Below, piece after piece: positions 35,915 to 45,390 of a stretch of DNA of 45,390 nt. The stretch comes from Gammaproteobacteria bacterium (lineage in GTDB: Bacteria > Pseudomonadota > Gammaproteobacteria > SZUA-229). Position 1 is the stretch's first letter. The number at the start of each line of letters is the position of its first letter. The stretch lies in assembly GCA_024277705.1 (NCBI GenBank), contig JAJRUQ010000100.1, positions 1-45,390 of the forward strand. Reading direction: 5' to 3'. The notes beneath the pieces were generated by a model that was given only the letters and a program-made list of their open reading frames with translations, was not told the DNA's origin and made no database searches. The position numbers and the translations under genes were made by a program.

Positions 35915-36904
35915 TTATTCCCAGAAAGCGCTTATTGCGGCAATGCCCTGTGCACCTGTGAGTTTGGCCGTATCAAGATCATCCTCAGCAACGCCACCCA
36001 GTGCATACACCGGTATCGATAAATTTTCTGTCAATTGTGCAAATTGTTTCCAGCCCATTACTTCCATTTCAGGATGACTTGCGGTCTTTTGTACCGGCGA
36101 TAACACTACAAAATCAGCTTTTAACTGTAAAGCCAGGATTAACTCCTCACTATTATGGCAGGAAGCCGATAATAAATATCTGCCATTTGACTGTACCGTC
36201 GGTGCTACTTCAGATACATCTGAAAATGATGGAGTGTTAAGTGAACGGCTGTCCAGATGAAAACCGGCAAAAGAAATGCTTGTTAGATCCATTTCCTTAT
36301 ACAGCCTTGCTGGCAGATTAAGCATCAGCATGGCTTTCTTCCTGCCACACAAATTTGCGGCCGATTCAATAATACCCTGCGCCTGCTGACTATCCTGCAC
36401 ACTGTTTTCCTTGAGTCGTAACTGCACCAGTTTAATGCCCTTATTTAAAGCATTTGAAAGTCTATCCGTAAAGTCATCCGGTCCGGTAAATTTTCCGGTG
36501 ATTAAATACTTATCCGGTAATAACAGCGAATTGATAATAGCCCGGTTAGCCACAGGGAAAACATGTGAGCTTAATTCCGCTATTGGCAACCATTTTACCT
36601 GCTGCCCTTCCATCCCTTTAGCAGTACCATGAAATGACAGAACCTTATGAACATGCAAGCATACCCGTTTGTCATCGTAATCATGAGTTATTTTGATCAG
36701 CGCCCGGGTATGAACAATTTCAAGTGCAAGTTCCTCTTTGAGCTCGCGCACCAGGGCCTGCTCAGCAGACTCCCCCGCTTCTATCTTGCCTCCGGGAAAT
36801 TCCCAGAGTCCGCCCTGGTGTGCATTTTTATGGCGAAGACTTATGCAAACTTCATCTTTATGATTGATAATGACCGCAACGGCCACGTGTACAGTTTTTG
36901 CCAT
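35915..36904 (-). CDS. mutT: Nudix hydrolase MutT fused to a ThiE/TenI-like domain
   Basis: The N-terminal domain is a MutT-type Nudix hydrolase that removes oxidised dGTP. Its Nudix box spans residues 39-61 (GGKIEAGE through REL-EEL). From about residue 133 the protein continues as a thiamine-phosphate-synthase-like barrel (LVQLRLKE, then FVVLSPVQKTASHP and YALGGV). This fusion is common in Pseudomonas-type bacteria; whether the second domain is active in thiamine synthesis is uncertain. The inner ATG at 36904 (MAKTVHVAVAVI) is preferred over 36946, which would overlap argJ and add a non-conserved stretch. It lies 22 bp after argJ. Confidence 0.92.
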   Translation of the reverse strand: MAKTVHVAVAVIINHKDEVCISLRHKNAHQGGLWEFPGGKIEAGESAEQALVRELKEELALEIVHTRALIKITHDYDDKRVCLHVHKVLSFHGTAKGMEGQQVKWLPIAELSSHVFPVANRAIINSLLLPDKYLITGKFTGPDDFTDRLSNALNKGIKLVQLRLKENSVQDSQQAQGIIESAANLCGRKKAMLMLNLPARLYKEMDLTSISFAGFHLDSRSLNTPSFSDVSEVAPTVQSNGRYLLSASCHNSEELILALQLKADFVVLSPVQKTASHPEMEVMGWKQFAQLTENLSIPVYALGGVAEDDLDTAKLTGAQGIAAISAFWE

Positions 36905-36926
36905 AGTGCGCTGACAGGAAAATAAA

Positions 36927-38132
36927 TCAGGTCCGGTATTCTGCATTTATACGAACATAATCATGGGATAAGTCTGAAGTCCATATAGAAACATTCTCAT
37001 TGCCACGAGATAATTCGATAGTGATGCTTATCTCTTTTTTACTCATGACCGCCTGTCCCTGTTCTTCAGTATAAGCACTGTCAACCCCACCCTTACTGAC
37101 AATACAGACATCATCCAGATACAGATTTACACCACTGATATCCAGTTGTTTTATATCTGCACGCCCCACGGCGGCAAGTATTCTTCCCCAGTTTGCATCA
37201 CTGGCAAATAATGCTGTTTTAACCAATGGGGAATGAGCAACCGTATAAGCGACATTTCTGGCTTCGTTTTTAGACAAGGCCTGCTTCACTGTCACCGTAA
37301 CAAATTTAGTGGCACCTTCAGCATCACGGACAATCGCCTGAGCCAGATGCTGGCAAACCTCATGTAAGGCTTGTACAAACACAGAGGCATCTTCAACCGT
37401 TGCCATCAGTTGTTGATTAGCTGCCTTAGCGGTTGCTATCAGCACACAGGCATCATTTGTCGAGGTATCACCATCGACGGTGATAGCATTAAAACTGTCA
37501 GCTACCGCCTCACTGAGACACTGTTGTAGAAATGATGACTCCACATTGGCATCCGTGGCAATAAAAGACAGCATGGTTGCCATGTTCGGACATATCATAC
37601 CCGAGCCTTTTGCTATGCCATTGATAGTTACAGTTTCACCCTGGATAACAATACGTCTGGATATGGTTTTAGTAACCGTATCAGTTGTCATAATAGCTTC
37701 TGCCGCAGGCAACCAGTTATCTTCTGCTAACGCCTGTGTTATCTGGCTGATACCAGCCTGCATTTTATCCATTGGTAACTGCTGGCCGATAACACCGGTA
37801 GAAAATGGCAGTATTTGTCCGGCAGTACAGGACAGTTTCTGAGCCAGCCATGAACAGCTTTGTTGTGCGTTCTGCATGCCGGTGTCACCGGTACCGGCAT
37901 TAGCATTTCCCGAGTTAATTAATAAAGCCCGGGGGCTGTTTTGTGACAGGTTGTTTTTTGCCAGAATAACGGGCGCTGCGCAAAAGGCATTCTGTGTAAA
38001 GGTTGCAGCACAGTTTGCGGGTTCATCGATACTGATGACCAGCAGGTCGGCAAGGCCGTTATTTTTAATGCCGGCGGCTATCGTCGCAAGACGGATGCCG
38101 GCAACGGGTAACATCTTCTCTACATTTGACAT
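36927..38132 (-). CDS. argJ: Bifunctional ornithine acetyltransferase/N-acetylglutamate synthase
   Basis: ArgJ recycles the acetyl group from N-acetylornithine to glutamate in arginine synthesis. The 401-residue precursor cleaves itself before the Thr of the ATM motif; here the site is MICPNMATMLSF with T186. LLINSGNANAGTG and DGDTSTND are other family signatures. It lies downstream of secA and upstream of mutT, the usual gammaproteobacterial order. Confidence 0.97.
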   Translation of the reverse strand: MSNVEKMLPVAGIRLATIAAGIKNNGLADLLVISIDEPANCAATFTQNAFCAAPVILAKNNLSQNSPRALLINSGNANAGTGDTGMQNAQQSCSWLAQKLSCTAGQILPFSTGVIGQQLPMDKMQAGISQITQALAEDNWLPAAEAIMTTDTVTKTISRRIVIQGETVTINGIAKGSGMICPNMATMLSFIATDANVESSFLQQCLSEAVADSFNAITVDGDTSTNDACVLIATAKAANQQLMATVEDASVFVQALHEVCQHLAQAIVRDAEGATKFVTVTVKQALSKNEARNVAYTVAHSPLVKTALFASDANWGRILAAVGRADIKQLDISGVNLYLDDVCIVSKGGVDSAYTEEQGQAVMSKKEISITIELSRGNENVSIWTSDLSHDYVRINAEYRT

Positions 38133-38188
38133 CAGCTGAATTTTTTATCTTGAGGTGCTTTAAATTTTTTGTTTTCGCTCTGCTGAGT

Positions 38189-40948
38189 TTACGTCAGCTT
38201 GCCATGACACTGTTTGTATTTTTTCCCGGAACCACAGTAACATGGATCGTTACGACCTATTTTTTTATGATCACGCTGATACGGCTGCTGTGTTGCCGCC
38301 TGGGCCTGCTCAGGTGTTTGTTCCGCCTGTCCGCCATCTGCTTCTGCAGACGGCATGCCGCCAGCTTCAGCATGCTGATAGTTTACATTCTCAACTTTCG
38401 GGTTTTGATTGGCGTCAAGTTGTTCGACCTGCTCGTTTGATTGAATTTTAACTTTCGAAAGAATGGTCACAACTTCATATTTCATCCGTTCGAGTAACTC
38501 AGAAAACATTTCAAACGATTCACGTTTATATTCCTGCTTGGGATTTTTCTGTGCATAACCACGCAAACCAATACTCTGTCGCAAATAATCCATGGCAGCC
38601 AGATGCTCTTTCCATAACTTGTCCAGAACATTTAACATCACATGTTTTTCATAATTACGCATGCCTTCAGCGCCAACCATCTGCTCTTTTTCTTCATACT
38701 CAGCAACTATTGCTGCCAGCACTTTTTTACGAACGCCGGCTTCATCCAGCATATTGTCATCTTCCAGCCATTGCGCAACAGGCAGGCTGTGTCCAAACTC
38801 TTCCGCAAGTGCTTGCTCAAGACCGGCAATATCCCACTGCTCGTCAAGACTGCCGTGTGGGATATAAGTAGTAATCAACTTATTAATTACTTCAACGCGA
38901 ATATCTTTGATGGTTTCAGACAAATCAGTCTCTGCCATCATATCGTTACGTTGTGAGTAAATCACCCGGCGTTGATCGTTCGCTACATCGTCATACTCTA
39001 ATAACTGTTTACGAATATCATAGTTATGTCCTTCCACTTTTCGCTGCGCGTTTTCAATGGCCCGGTTCACCCAGGGATGCTCAATAGCCTCACCCTCTTC
39101 CATACCCAGCTTTTTCATTAAACCACTGACTTTATCTGAGGCAAAAATACGCATCAGATCATCTTTTAATGACAGATAAAAACGACTGGATCCAGGATCA
39201 CCCTGGCGTCCCGAGCGACCACGTAACTGATTATCAATACGACGGGATTCATGTCGTTCACTACCGATCACATGCAGGCCGCCAGCCTCCAGTACCAGCT
39301 GGTGCTGTTGCTCCCAGTCCTGCTTTATTTTTTCATGCTGCTCACTGTCAGCATCATCATGCTTTTTCAGTTCCGCATCGAGATTACCACCAAGAACAAT
39401 ATCGGTACCACGACCGGCCATGTTTGTGGCAATGGTTACTGCCCCCGGACAACCTGCATTTTCAATAATATGTGCTTCATTTTCATGCTGTTTTGCATTG
39501 AGCACATTATGTGGAATATTATCTTTTTTCAGCAAGCCGGATATATGTTCAGAAACTTCTATTGAAGCGGTACCAACCAGTACCGGTTGCTTGCGTTCAA
39601 TACAACCTTTGATGTCTTCTACAATGGCCTTAAACTTTTCTTCAGGTGTCAGATAAACCAGATCCGTATTATCAATACGTGCCATAGGTTTATTGGTGGG
39701 AATAATCACCACTTCAAGACCATAAATTTGCAATAATTCTTCCGCTTCAGTATCAGCGGTGCCGGTCATACCGGAAAGTTTGTTATAGAGTCTGAAGTAA
39801 TTCTGGAAAGTAATAGAGGCCAGCGTCTGGTTTTCATTCTGCACCGGCACACCTTCTTTTGCCTCAACAGCCTGATGTAAACCTTCAGACCAGCGCCGAC
39901 CCTCCATGGTACGACCGGTAAACTCATCAACAATGATAACTTCATTATTGCGCACAATATAATGCACATCCTTTTCGAATAATACCTTTGCCCGCAATGC
40001 CGCATTTAAATAATGAACCAGGTTGATATTATTGGCACTGTATAGCGAATCATTGGCATCAAGAATATTTTCCTCAACCAGTATTTCTTCTATACGCTGG
40101 TGTCCCTGCTCCGTTATATGCACGCTGCGGCTTTTTTCATCAACAGAAAAGTCACCTTCTTCAGGTTCATCTTTTTCTGTCTTACGGCCCTGCTCAAGGT
40201 GCTTTACAATCTCCTTGAACTTAATATGCAAATCATTGTTTTCGCCCACAGACCCGGAAATGATTAATGGTGTTCTGGCTTCATCAATTAAAATAGAGTC
40301 AACTTCATCAACAATGGCAAAGTTAGGCACACGCTGAACTTTTTCCTGGGCGGTAAAAGCCATGTTATCGCGCAAATAATCAAAACCGAATTCATTGTTA
40401 GTACCGTAGGTTATATCGGCAGCATAAGCCTGTTTTTTGGCTTCGGCATCCATTCCGGAAATACTGATGCCTGTGGTCAAACCAAGAAAGTTATACAAGC
40501 GCCCCATCCACTCTGCATCACGTGATGCCAGATAGTCATTAACCGTTACCACATGCACGCCTTTACCGGGCAATGCATTCAAATAAGCCGCCAGTGTTGC
40601 TACCATGGTTTTACCCTCACCGGTACGCATTTCGGCAATTTTGCCCTCATTCAGCACCATGCCGCCAATCAGCTGGACATCAAAGTGACGCATACCGAGA
40701 ACACGCTTGCCGGCCTCTCTTACCGTGGCAAAAGCTTCTGGCAGCAATTGTTCAAGCGTTTCAGCCGGCTTGCCATCAGCGCCCTGTAACCGCTCACGAA
40801 ATTCAACCGTTTTGGCTGCCAGCTGTTCATCACTTAAGGCTTCTATTTCAGCTTCAAGTGCATTTATTTTGTTAACGGTTTTACGATGTTTTTTAACAAG
40901 CCGTTCATTACGACTGCCAAACACTTTTTTAACAGCATTTAAAATCAT
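38189..40948 (-). CDS. secA: Preprotein translocase ATPase SecA
   Basis: SecA drives protein export through SecYEG. The 919-residue protein has Walker A MRTGEGKT (107-114), [19 protein letters not shown], the helicase-like NMAGRGTDI and [10 protein letters not shown] motifs, and a C-terminal zinc tail with C903, C905, C914 and H915 ([14 protein letters not shown]). The stretch before the tail is low in complexity and Gln/Ala-rich. A candidate sigma-70 promoter lies at 40976-41004. No secM-like gene lies upstream. Confidence 0.98.
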   Translation of the reverse strand: MILNAVKKVFGSRNERLVKKHRKTVNKINALEAEIEALSDEQLAAKTVEFRERLQGADGKPAETLEQLLPEAFATVREAGKRVLGMRHFDVQLIGGMVLNEGKIAEMRTGEGKTMVATLAAYLNALPGKGVHVVTVNDYLASRDAEWMGRLYNFLGLTTGISISGMDAEAKKQAYAADITYGTNNEFGFDYLRDNMAFTAQEKVQRVPNFAIVDEVDSILIDEARTPLIISGSVGENNDLHIKFKEIVKHLEQGRKTEKDEPEEGDFSVDEKSRSVHITEQGHQRIEEILVEENILDANDSLYSANNINLVHYLNAALRAKVLFEKDVHYIVRNNEVIIVDEFTGRTMEGRRWSEGLHQAVEAKEGVPVQNENQTLASITFQNYFRLYNKLSGMTGTADTEAEELLQIYGLEVVIIPTNKPMARIDNTDLVYLTPEEKFKAIVEDIKGCIERKQPVLVGTASIEVSEHISGLLKKDNIPHNVLNAKQHENEAHIIENAGCPGAVTIATNMAGRGTDIVLGGNLDAELKKHDDADSEQHEKIKQDWEQQHQLVLEAGGLHVIGSERHESRRIDNQLRGRSGRQGDPGSSRFYLSLKDDLMRIFASDKVSGLMKKLGMEEGEAIEHPWVNRAIENAQRKVEGHNYDIRKQLLEYDDVANDQRRVIYSQRNDMMAETDLSETIKDIRVEVINKLITTYIPHGSLDEQWDIAGLEQALAEEFGHSLPVAQWLEDDNMLDEAGVRKKVLAAIVAEYEEKEQMVGAEGMRNYEKHVMLNVLDKLWKEHLAAMDYLRQSIGLRGYAQKNPKQEYKRESFEMFSELLERMKYEVVTILSKVKIQSNEQVEQLDANQNPKVENVNYQHAEAGGMPSAEADGGQAEQTPEQAQAATQQPYQRDHKKIGRNDPCYCGSGKKYKQCHGKLT

Positions 40949-40975
40949 TTTTAACTATTTAACCTGTAAAATAAA

Positions 40976-41004
40976 TATATATCGGGATACTGTAGAGAGT
41001 GTAA
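40976..41004 (-). promoter_or_regulatory. Candidate sigma-70 promoter of secA
   Basis: On the minus strand TTACAC (41004-40999) and TATATA (40981-40976) are separated by exactly 17 bp, an acceptable housekeeping promoter about 30 bp before the secA ATG. AT-rich sequence makes chance matches likely, so confidence is modest. Confidence 0.45.
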
Positions 41005-41117
41005 CTATCTTCAGAAATTAATAGTGCGTATTATGCCTGAGAACCGCTGACGGGTCATGTATCAAGGCAACAAATACAGTGAAAGATAAGTCTGGAAAGA
41101 CAATCTTGTCTTTGAAT

Positions 41118-42029
41118 CTATTTATCCTGCATGGCAACAAACTTTGCCGGGTTTATCTGTCTATCCTTCTTTAAAACTTCAAAATGTACATGAGGTCCGG
41201 TGGAACGCCCGGTTGACCCCATATATGAAATCACCTGACCTTTTTCCACGCTGTCACCAACTTCAACCAGTATTTCAGCATTATGCCCGTAACGCGTGCT
41301 ATAGCCGTTACCATGGTTAATTTCAATTAACTGGCCGTAACCATAACGATCACCCGCCCAGGTAACGACACCACTGGCAACAGAAATAATGCCGCTGCCT
41401 TCTTTACCGGCAAAATCCATACCTTTATGCATGGCCAGTTTTCCGGAAAACGGGTCGGTACGTTTGCCATAATAAGAAGAGGTCCAGCCTTTAATAATCG
41501 GTCGACCTCGCGGGGTTGAGGCATTTCGCAGCTGACGATTCATAATCACATTTTCTAATACAGTCAGCTGTTGCTCACGGCTGGATAGCTGCTCATCAAG
41601 TTTTGCAATCATGCCATCAAAATCAATACTGACAACATTATCAATCTCTTTAGGACCGCCATACGCTGGCGCATTCCTGAAGTCGAATTCTTTAGCATCC
41701 AGTTTGGCAACTTTAATCAGGCGCTGTCCCAGGGCATTCAGGCGAATAACATTTGCCTGCATTTTCCCCATCCGTGAAGCCAGGGCATCCAGCTCGGACT
41801 CAGCCGATTGTCGCGCTTCAACAATAAGATCTTTCTGCTTGCTTATATCATGCTGTAGCGCAACCAGTTCAGTAACCGTAGCATGCGAATTACCATACCA
41901 GTATCCACTAGCCAGCAACATGACACCAAAAAAGCTTATAATAAACGCACAAACAAACAGCTGACGAGGACCATCAAGCTGACAACGAAGGGGCTTTCCC
42001 CTGAATTTTCCAACAAAAATAATATTCAT
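41118..42029 (-). CDS. M23-family membrane-anchored metallopeptidase
   Basis: The 303-residue protein has one N-terminal membrane anchor (about 24-46), a coiled coil (about 55-110 and 140-165) and a LytM/M23 domain. All zinc and catalytic residues are present: H201 and D205 in HKGMDFAG, H249 in YGHN, H280 and H282 in GPHVHFEV. It is therefore probably an active peptidoglycan cross-link endopeptidase and not an EnvC-type activator. It faces the periplasm next to secA, lpxC and ftsZ, as in Pseudomonas. Confidence 0.93.
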   Translation of the reverse strand: MNIIFVGKFRGKPLRCQLDGPRQLFVCAFIISFFGVMLLASGYWYGNSHATVTELVALQHDISKQKDLIVEARQSAESELDALASRMGKMQANVIRLNALGQRLIKVAKLDAKEFDFRNAPAYGGPKEIDNVVSIDFDGMIAKLDEQLSSREQQLTVLENVIMNRQLRNASTPRGRPIIKGWTSSYYGKRTDPFSGKLAMHKGMDFAGKEGSGIISVASGVVTWAGDRYGYGQLIEINHGNGYSTRYGHNAEILVEVGDSVEKGQVISYMGSTGRSTGPHVHFEVLKKDRQINPAKFVAMQDK

Positions 42030-42090
42030 ATTTTCACGATATATATTAAAGTTCTTTCAGTATAGACAATTTGTCGGTATTTTTTGCACA

Positions 42091-42627
42091 ATGAAGCTAA
42101 TTAATGAACAAATAAACCCCAGATTTCTACAGCAAGCTAAAATGCTGTCGAAGTATACCGCACTACTGCGTGAAATTTTACCGCCGGAATGTCTTGCTCA
42201 TGTCGAAGTGGCAAATATCCGTAATCAAAGTCTAATGTTAATTGCGGACTCTCCGGTATGGGCCACCAGACTCCGCCAGCTAAGCCCGCAGATACTTCAG
42301 GCACTGACAAAACCCGATAGTTCCAAATTATTCTCCCACTCTGAAGCCGCCGCCAGAATACATCACGTTCAGGTAAGCACCCGCTACAAACATTCCCGGC
42401 ATTCTGCTGCAGACCAGAATACCACAGGGGCTGGTGCGAACCAGGTTCCAGACAGGCAAGCGCCTGAAATAAGCAAAAGAACAGCTGAATTATTATCACA
42501 ATCAGCGAGCAGTATTAACTACCAGCCGCTCAAAACAGCGCTTCTTAAGCTTGCCAGTCATGCACCTGGGCGTGTAGCCAGCAAACCGGCCTGTGCGGAT
42601 GACATTACCGGAAAAAACAAAACATAA
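42091..42627 (+). CDS. dciA: DUF721-family protein, probable DciA helicase operator
   Basis: The 178-residue protein has a DUF721 (KH-like) N-terminal half: FLQQAKMLSKYTALLREILPP, then VANIRNQSLMLIADSPVWATRLRQ. The trailing part is Ser/Ala-rich, probably disordered. DciA-type proteins act on the replicative helicase DnaB in bacteria lacking DnaC. Their gene commonly lies beside secA and lpxC, as here. It is divergent from the M23 gene and convergent with lpxC. Confidence 0.86.
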   Translation: MKLINEQINPRFLQQAKMLSKYTALLREILPPECLAHVEVANIRNQSLMLIADSPVWATRLRQLSPQILQALTKPDSSKLFSHSEAAARIHHVQVSTRYKHSRHSAADQNTTGAGANQVPDRQAPEISKRTAELLSQSASSINYQPLKTALLKLASHAPGRVASKPACADDITGKNKT

Positions 42628-42707
42628 GCTGCAAACCTGATGCCGCTTTCATCAAAATCAAAGTGATCCCGGCCCGTTTGTTTGCTGATCTGACTGAATA
42701 GAGAGAT

Positions 42708-43637
42708 CTATATCGTCTGTAATGGCTGTGCGTATGATATCGGTGAAGATGCTTTTTCATCTTCAAAAGTCACCTCTTCCCAGGCATCTTTGTCGGCACA
42801 CAGTGCTTTTAACAATTTGTTATTTAATGCATGACCGGAGCGATAACCGGAAAAAGCCCCGATAGAGCTATGACCTAATAAATATAAATCACCAATCGCA
42901 TCCAGAATTTTATGTTTTACGAATTCATCTTCATAACGTAAACCATCTTCATTAAGTACACGGTATTCATCAACAACAATAGCATTATCAATACTGCCGC
43001 CTAATGCCAGGTTGTTTTTCCTTAAGGCTTCGATGTCGCTCATAAAACCAAAAGTACGGGCGCGGCTGACCTCTTTTACAAAAGAGGTCGTTGAAAAATC
43101 AATTTCAGCTGTACATGGGGCATCTTTGAAAGCCGGATGATCAAAATCAATAGCAAAGCTGACCTTGAAACCATCGAACGGATCAAATCGTGCCCACTTA
43201 CCCTCTTCCTCAACCACCACCGATTTTTTAATTCGAACAAAACGTTTAGGTGCTTCCTGTTCGACGATACCGGCAGACTGAATTAAAAACACAAACGGTC
43301 CCGAACTACCATCCATAATAGGGACTTCAGCAGCACTGACATCAACGTAAGCATTATCAATACCCAGACCGGCCATGGCAGAAAGCAAATGCTCAACCGT
43401 AGAAACGGTCACACCATCCTGTTCAAGTGTGGTCGACAGCATGGTGGCTCCAACATTCATGGCATTCGCCTTAATTTCTATCGATTCATTTAAATCGACA
43501 CGACGAAATATAACCCCCGTATCGGGCAGAGCCGGACGCAAGGTTAAATATACTTTTTCACCAGAATGTAAACCAACACCGGTGGCTCGTATTACATTTT
43601 TTAATGTTCTTTGCTTAATCAAAAACTCTAATCCCAT
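42708..43637 (-). CDS. lpxC: UDP-3-O-acyl-N-acetylglucosamine deacetylase LpxC
   Basis: LpxC commits the cell to lipid A synthesis. From ATG 43637 it has 309 residues. Zinc ligands are H83 ([13 protein letters not shown]), H242 and D246 ([12 protein letters not shown]); catalytic E82 and H269 (SGHALNN) are also present. The start is uncertain: a TTG at 43622 would give MIKQRTLK, exactly where E. coli LpxC begins, and 304 residues; a TTG at 43649 is also open. No start has a strong Shine-Dalgarno. The gene proves an outer membrane with lipid A. It lies downstream of ftsZ in the conserved order. Confidence 0.96.
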   Translation of the reverse strand: MGLEFLIKQRTLKNVIRATGVGLHSGEKVYLTLRPALPDTGVIFRRVDLNESIEIKANAMNVGATMLSTTLEQDGVTVSTVEHLLSAMAGLGIDNAYVDVSAAEVPIMDGSSGPFVFLIQSAGIVEQEAPKRFVRIKKSVVVEEEGKWARFDPFDGFKVSFAIDFDHPAFKDAPCTAEIDFSTTSFVKEVSRARTFGFMSDIEALRKNNLALGGSIDNAIVVDEYRVLNEDGLRYEDEFVKHKILDAIGDLYLLGHSSIGAFSGYRSGHALNNKLLKALCADKDAWEEVTFEDEKASSPISYAQPLQTI

Positions 43638-43827
43638 GCCTAACGCCAAAATTCAGGCAGCAATTTTGACAAAATTACCGCATTATCACATATTTAGCGA
43701 CCTAATTGGAAGCCGTCATTAAATACAGCCTTAATAGCATACATTTATACCGCCAACCGCTTTAATTCGCCAATCAAAAATAACAATAAAATCAATACCT
43801 TAATAAAACCAACAGGCGTAACAGCGG

Positions 43828-44994
43828 TTAATCCGCCTGACGCCGCAAAAAAGCCGGAATATCAAGTATTTCCTCATTATAACTGCCGTCAGGTGTTACC
43901 GCTGGCTCAGTTGCTGGACTTGCGCGTCCCACGGCAGGCTTATCAAAATCCTTATAATCAGGAACCTCATCACTGTGAACCGGCTTCACCACTTTTATTT
44001 CAGCAGGAGCAGGAACCGGTGCGGGCGCTTTTATAGAATTACCCAGGCCGGTAGCGACCACAGTGACACGAATTTCACCATCCAGCGACTCATCGATAGC
44101 CGTACCCATTACAACAGTGGCATCTTCCGAAGCAAAGCCATTAATCACCGCACCAATGTCCTGGAATTCACCCAGTGTCATATTGGCACCGGTTACATTG
44201 ACCAGTATGCCGCGGGCGCCGGATAAATTAACATCTTCCAGCAAAGGACTGGCAATCGCCGCTTCTGCTGCTTCTTTGGCTCTTTCATCACCAACAGCAC
44301 GACCGGACCCGATCATCCCCATACCCATCTTGGACATAACAGTGCGCACATCAGCAAAGTCGACATTAATCACGCCCGGATTGGTGATCAACTCAGTAAT
44401 CCCCTGTACCGCACCGCACAGCACATCATTGGCACCGCTGAAGGCATTCATTAAATCAAAGTCACGACCATAAACATCCAGCAACTTGTCATTAGGAATG
44501 GTAATCAAAGAATCAACATGGGAGGTTAATTCTTTAATACCCTGCATCGCAATTTTCATCCGCGCAGAACCTTCAAAGGCAAATGGTTTTGTCACCACAC
44601 CAACCACCAGAATGCCCATTTCCCTGGCAATCTGCGCTACCACCGGCGCTGCTCCGGTACCGGTACCACCACCCATGCCGGCCGTTACAAATAACATATC
44701 GGTTTCTGAAATGGCTTCCTGAATCAATTCACGATCTTCAAGCGCCGCCTGCTGACCGATTTCAGGGGTCGCACCCGCGCCCAGACCTTTGGTTATATTG
44801 CTGCCAATCTGCAGTGACTTGGCACCATCAAAACGGGCCAGCGCCTGGGCATCGGTATTGGTGCAAATAAAATCGACACCATTGATACCGCTGTTCACCA
44901 TATGCTGAACAGCATTACTACCACCGCCACCAACACCGATAACTTTTATGACCGCGGCTTGCGCACCGGAATCCATCAATTCGAACATAGGCAT
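43828..44994 (-). CDS. ftsZ: Cell division GTPase FtsZ
   Basis: FtsZ polymerises into the division ring. The 388-residue protein has the GTP-binding signature GGGTGTG (108-114), the T7 loop NVDFADV (210-216) that completes the neighbour's GTPase site, a proline-rich linker and the C-terminal partner-binding peptide [16 protein letters not shown] precedes the ATG at a good distance. It lies downstream of ftsA. Its tail is the expected target of ZapD (32458-33228) and FtsA. A small dyad (CAGGCG...CGCCTG) overlaps its stop codon and could be a weak terminator. Confidence 0.99.
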   Translation of the reverse strand: MPMFELMDSGAQAAVIKVIGVGGGGSNAVQHMVNSGINGVDFICTNTDAQALARFDGAKSLQIGSNITKGLGAGATPEIGQQAALEDRELIQEAISETDMLFVTAGMGGGTGTGAAPVVAQIAREMGILVVGVVTKPFAFEGSARMKIAMQGIKELTSHVDSLITIPNDKLLDVYGRDFDLMNAFSGANDVLCGAVQGITELITNPGVINVDFADVRTVMSKMGMGMIGSGRAVGDERAKEAAEAAIASPLLEDVNLSGARGILVNVTGANMTLGEFQDIGAVINGFASEDATVVMGTAIDESLDGEIRVTVVATGLGNSIKAPAPVPAPAEIKVVKPVHSDEVPDYKDFDKPAVGRASPATEPAVTPDGSYNEEILDIPAFLRRQAD

Positions 44995-45158
44995 GATATT
45001 TCTCCTCTTTTAATTTTATGTTTTATATATTTCAAGTTATGTTTATTCAGTTTTTGCCTTTTTTAAAAGCCTGCCTTTTTAAAAGCCTTATTTTTTCAGC
45101 CAACCATTTGTTACTCTAAAGTCTGTTACTTTTGCTACTTCTACTTACTGTTAATGGG

Positions 45159-45390
45159 TTAAAAATTTCCCTGAAACCAGTTTTTCATCCGCTCAAAAAT
45201 ACCTTTAATACCGCCATCCATCATAATATGACTGGTGCCATTATTTCTGTTCTGCTGACCGAACAGTAACAAACCGACACCGGTTGCATAAATCGGGTTA
45301 CTCACCACATCCGACAAACCGGCCACATATTGTGGTGTACCTAAACGTACGGGGGCATGAAATATTTCTTCTGCCAGATCAATCACCCCT
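45159..45390 (-). CDS. ftsA: Cell division protein FtsA (3' end only)
   Basis: The reading frame enters from beyond the window edge and ends at 45159. The visible 75 or so residues match the FtsA C-terminus: IDLAEEIFHAPVRLG, then LSDVVSNPIYATGVGLLLFG. An amphipathic membrane-targeting helix (IKGIFERMKNWFQGNF) ends the protein. The gene is truncated by the window, not broken. A tandem 16-17-bp repeat (GCCTTTTTAAAAGCCT) lies at 45056-45088 in the gap to ftsZ. Confidence 0.95.
   Translation of the reverse strand, partial: GVIDLAEEIFHAPVRLGTPQYVAGLSDVVSNPIYATGVGLLLFGQQNRNNGTSHIMMDGGIKGIFERMKNWFQGNF

Noticed and set aside
41095-41112. Dyad AAAGACAATCTTGTCTTT just after the M23 gene as a terminator or a secA leader element.
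   Set aside because: The stem is short and AT-rich with no following T-run on either strand, and no secM-like peptide was found.
43810-43841. CAGGCG...CGCCTG dyad at the ftsZ stop as a terminator.
   Set aside because: Only six pairs with a 13-nt loop and a weak T-rich tail; mentioned only in the ftsZ entry.
1-45390. CRISPR arrays, tRNA or rRNA genes, riboswitches, and complete insertion sequences or prophage genes.
   Set aside because: No regularly spaced repeats, cloverleaf-like sequence, known leader motifs or transposase, integrase or phage proteins were recognised on either strand.

Overview
The window looks like a chromosomal segment of a free-living gammaproteobacterium. This is read from gene order, not from a database search. 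The blocks clpB-pgeF-rluD-bamD-pilS-pilR, pilA-pilB-pilC-pilD-coaE-zapD and ftsA-ftsZ-lpxC-dciA-M23-secA-argJ-mutT match the order known from Pseudomonas and relatives. Base composition is moderate and slightly AT-leaning. No tRNA, rRNA, CRISPR array, phage or complete insertion sequence was seen.

Layout. (1) 1-5000, minus strand: fmdB, aspS, nadA, an alpha/beta hydrolase and ruvC. (2) 5000-8100, plus strand: a YbbO-like dehydrogenase and a membrane GGDEF/EAL protein with a damaged EAL domain. (3) 8100-15550: clpB behind a good heat-shock (sigma-32) promoter, then pgeF, rluD, bamD and nadE. A MITE-like element with an 8-bp target duplication sits exactly at the nadE stop codon. (4) 15750-18780: the PilS/PilR two-component system. 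(5) 19000-24900: an accessory island of three membrane sulfatase-fold enzymes. Two are close paralogues; between them, inverted, lies an LtaS/MdoB-type enzyme. (6) 25000-27400: two tandem type IV pilin genes, each behind a near-consensus sigma-54 promoter, then an inverted TfpZ-type pilin accessory gene carrying a run of nine G in its reading frame. (7) 27800-33200: pilB, pilC, pilD, coaE, zapD. (8) 33400-45390, mostly minus strand: a PAS-GGDEF-EAL protein, mutT/thiE fusion, argJ, secA, an M23 peptidase, lpxC, ftsZ and the 3' end of ftsA, with dciA on the plus strand.

How it fits together. PilS/PilR should activate the two pilins through sigma-54. PilD processes the pilins, and PilB and PilC drive assembly. 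TfpZ and the three sulfatase-fold enzymes lie exactly where other bacteria keep pilin variation and modification genes, so a role in decorating pilin or a co-regulated surface glycan is the main hypothesis here. Two c-di-GMP proteins lie near the pilus genes.

The spaces between genes are unusually structured. One family of about 150-bp hairpin repeats occurs at least five times, three of them between convergent genes. A second, REP-like hairpin occurs twice, and its base changes preserve pairing. There is also one convincing MITE and one possible MITE.
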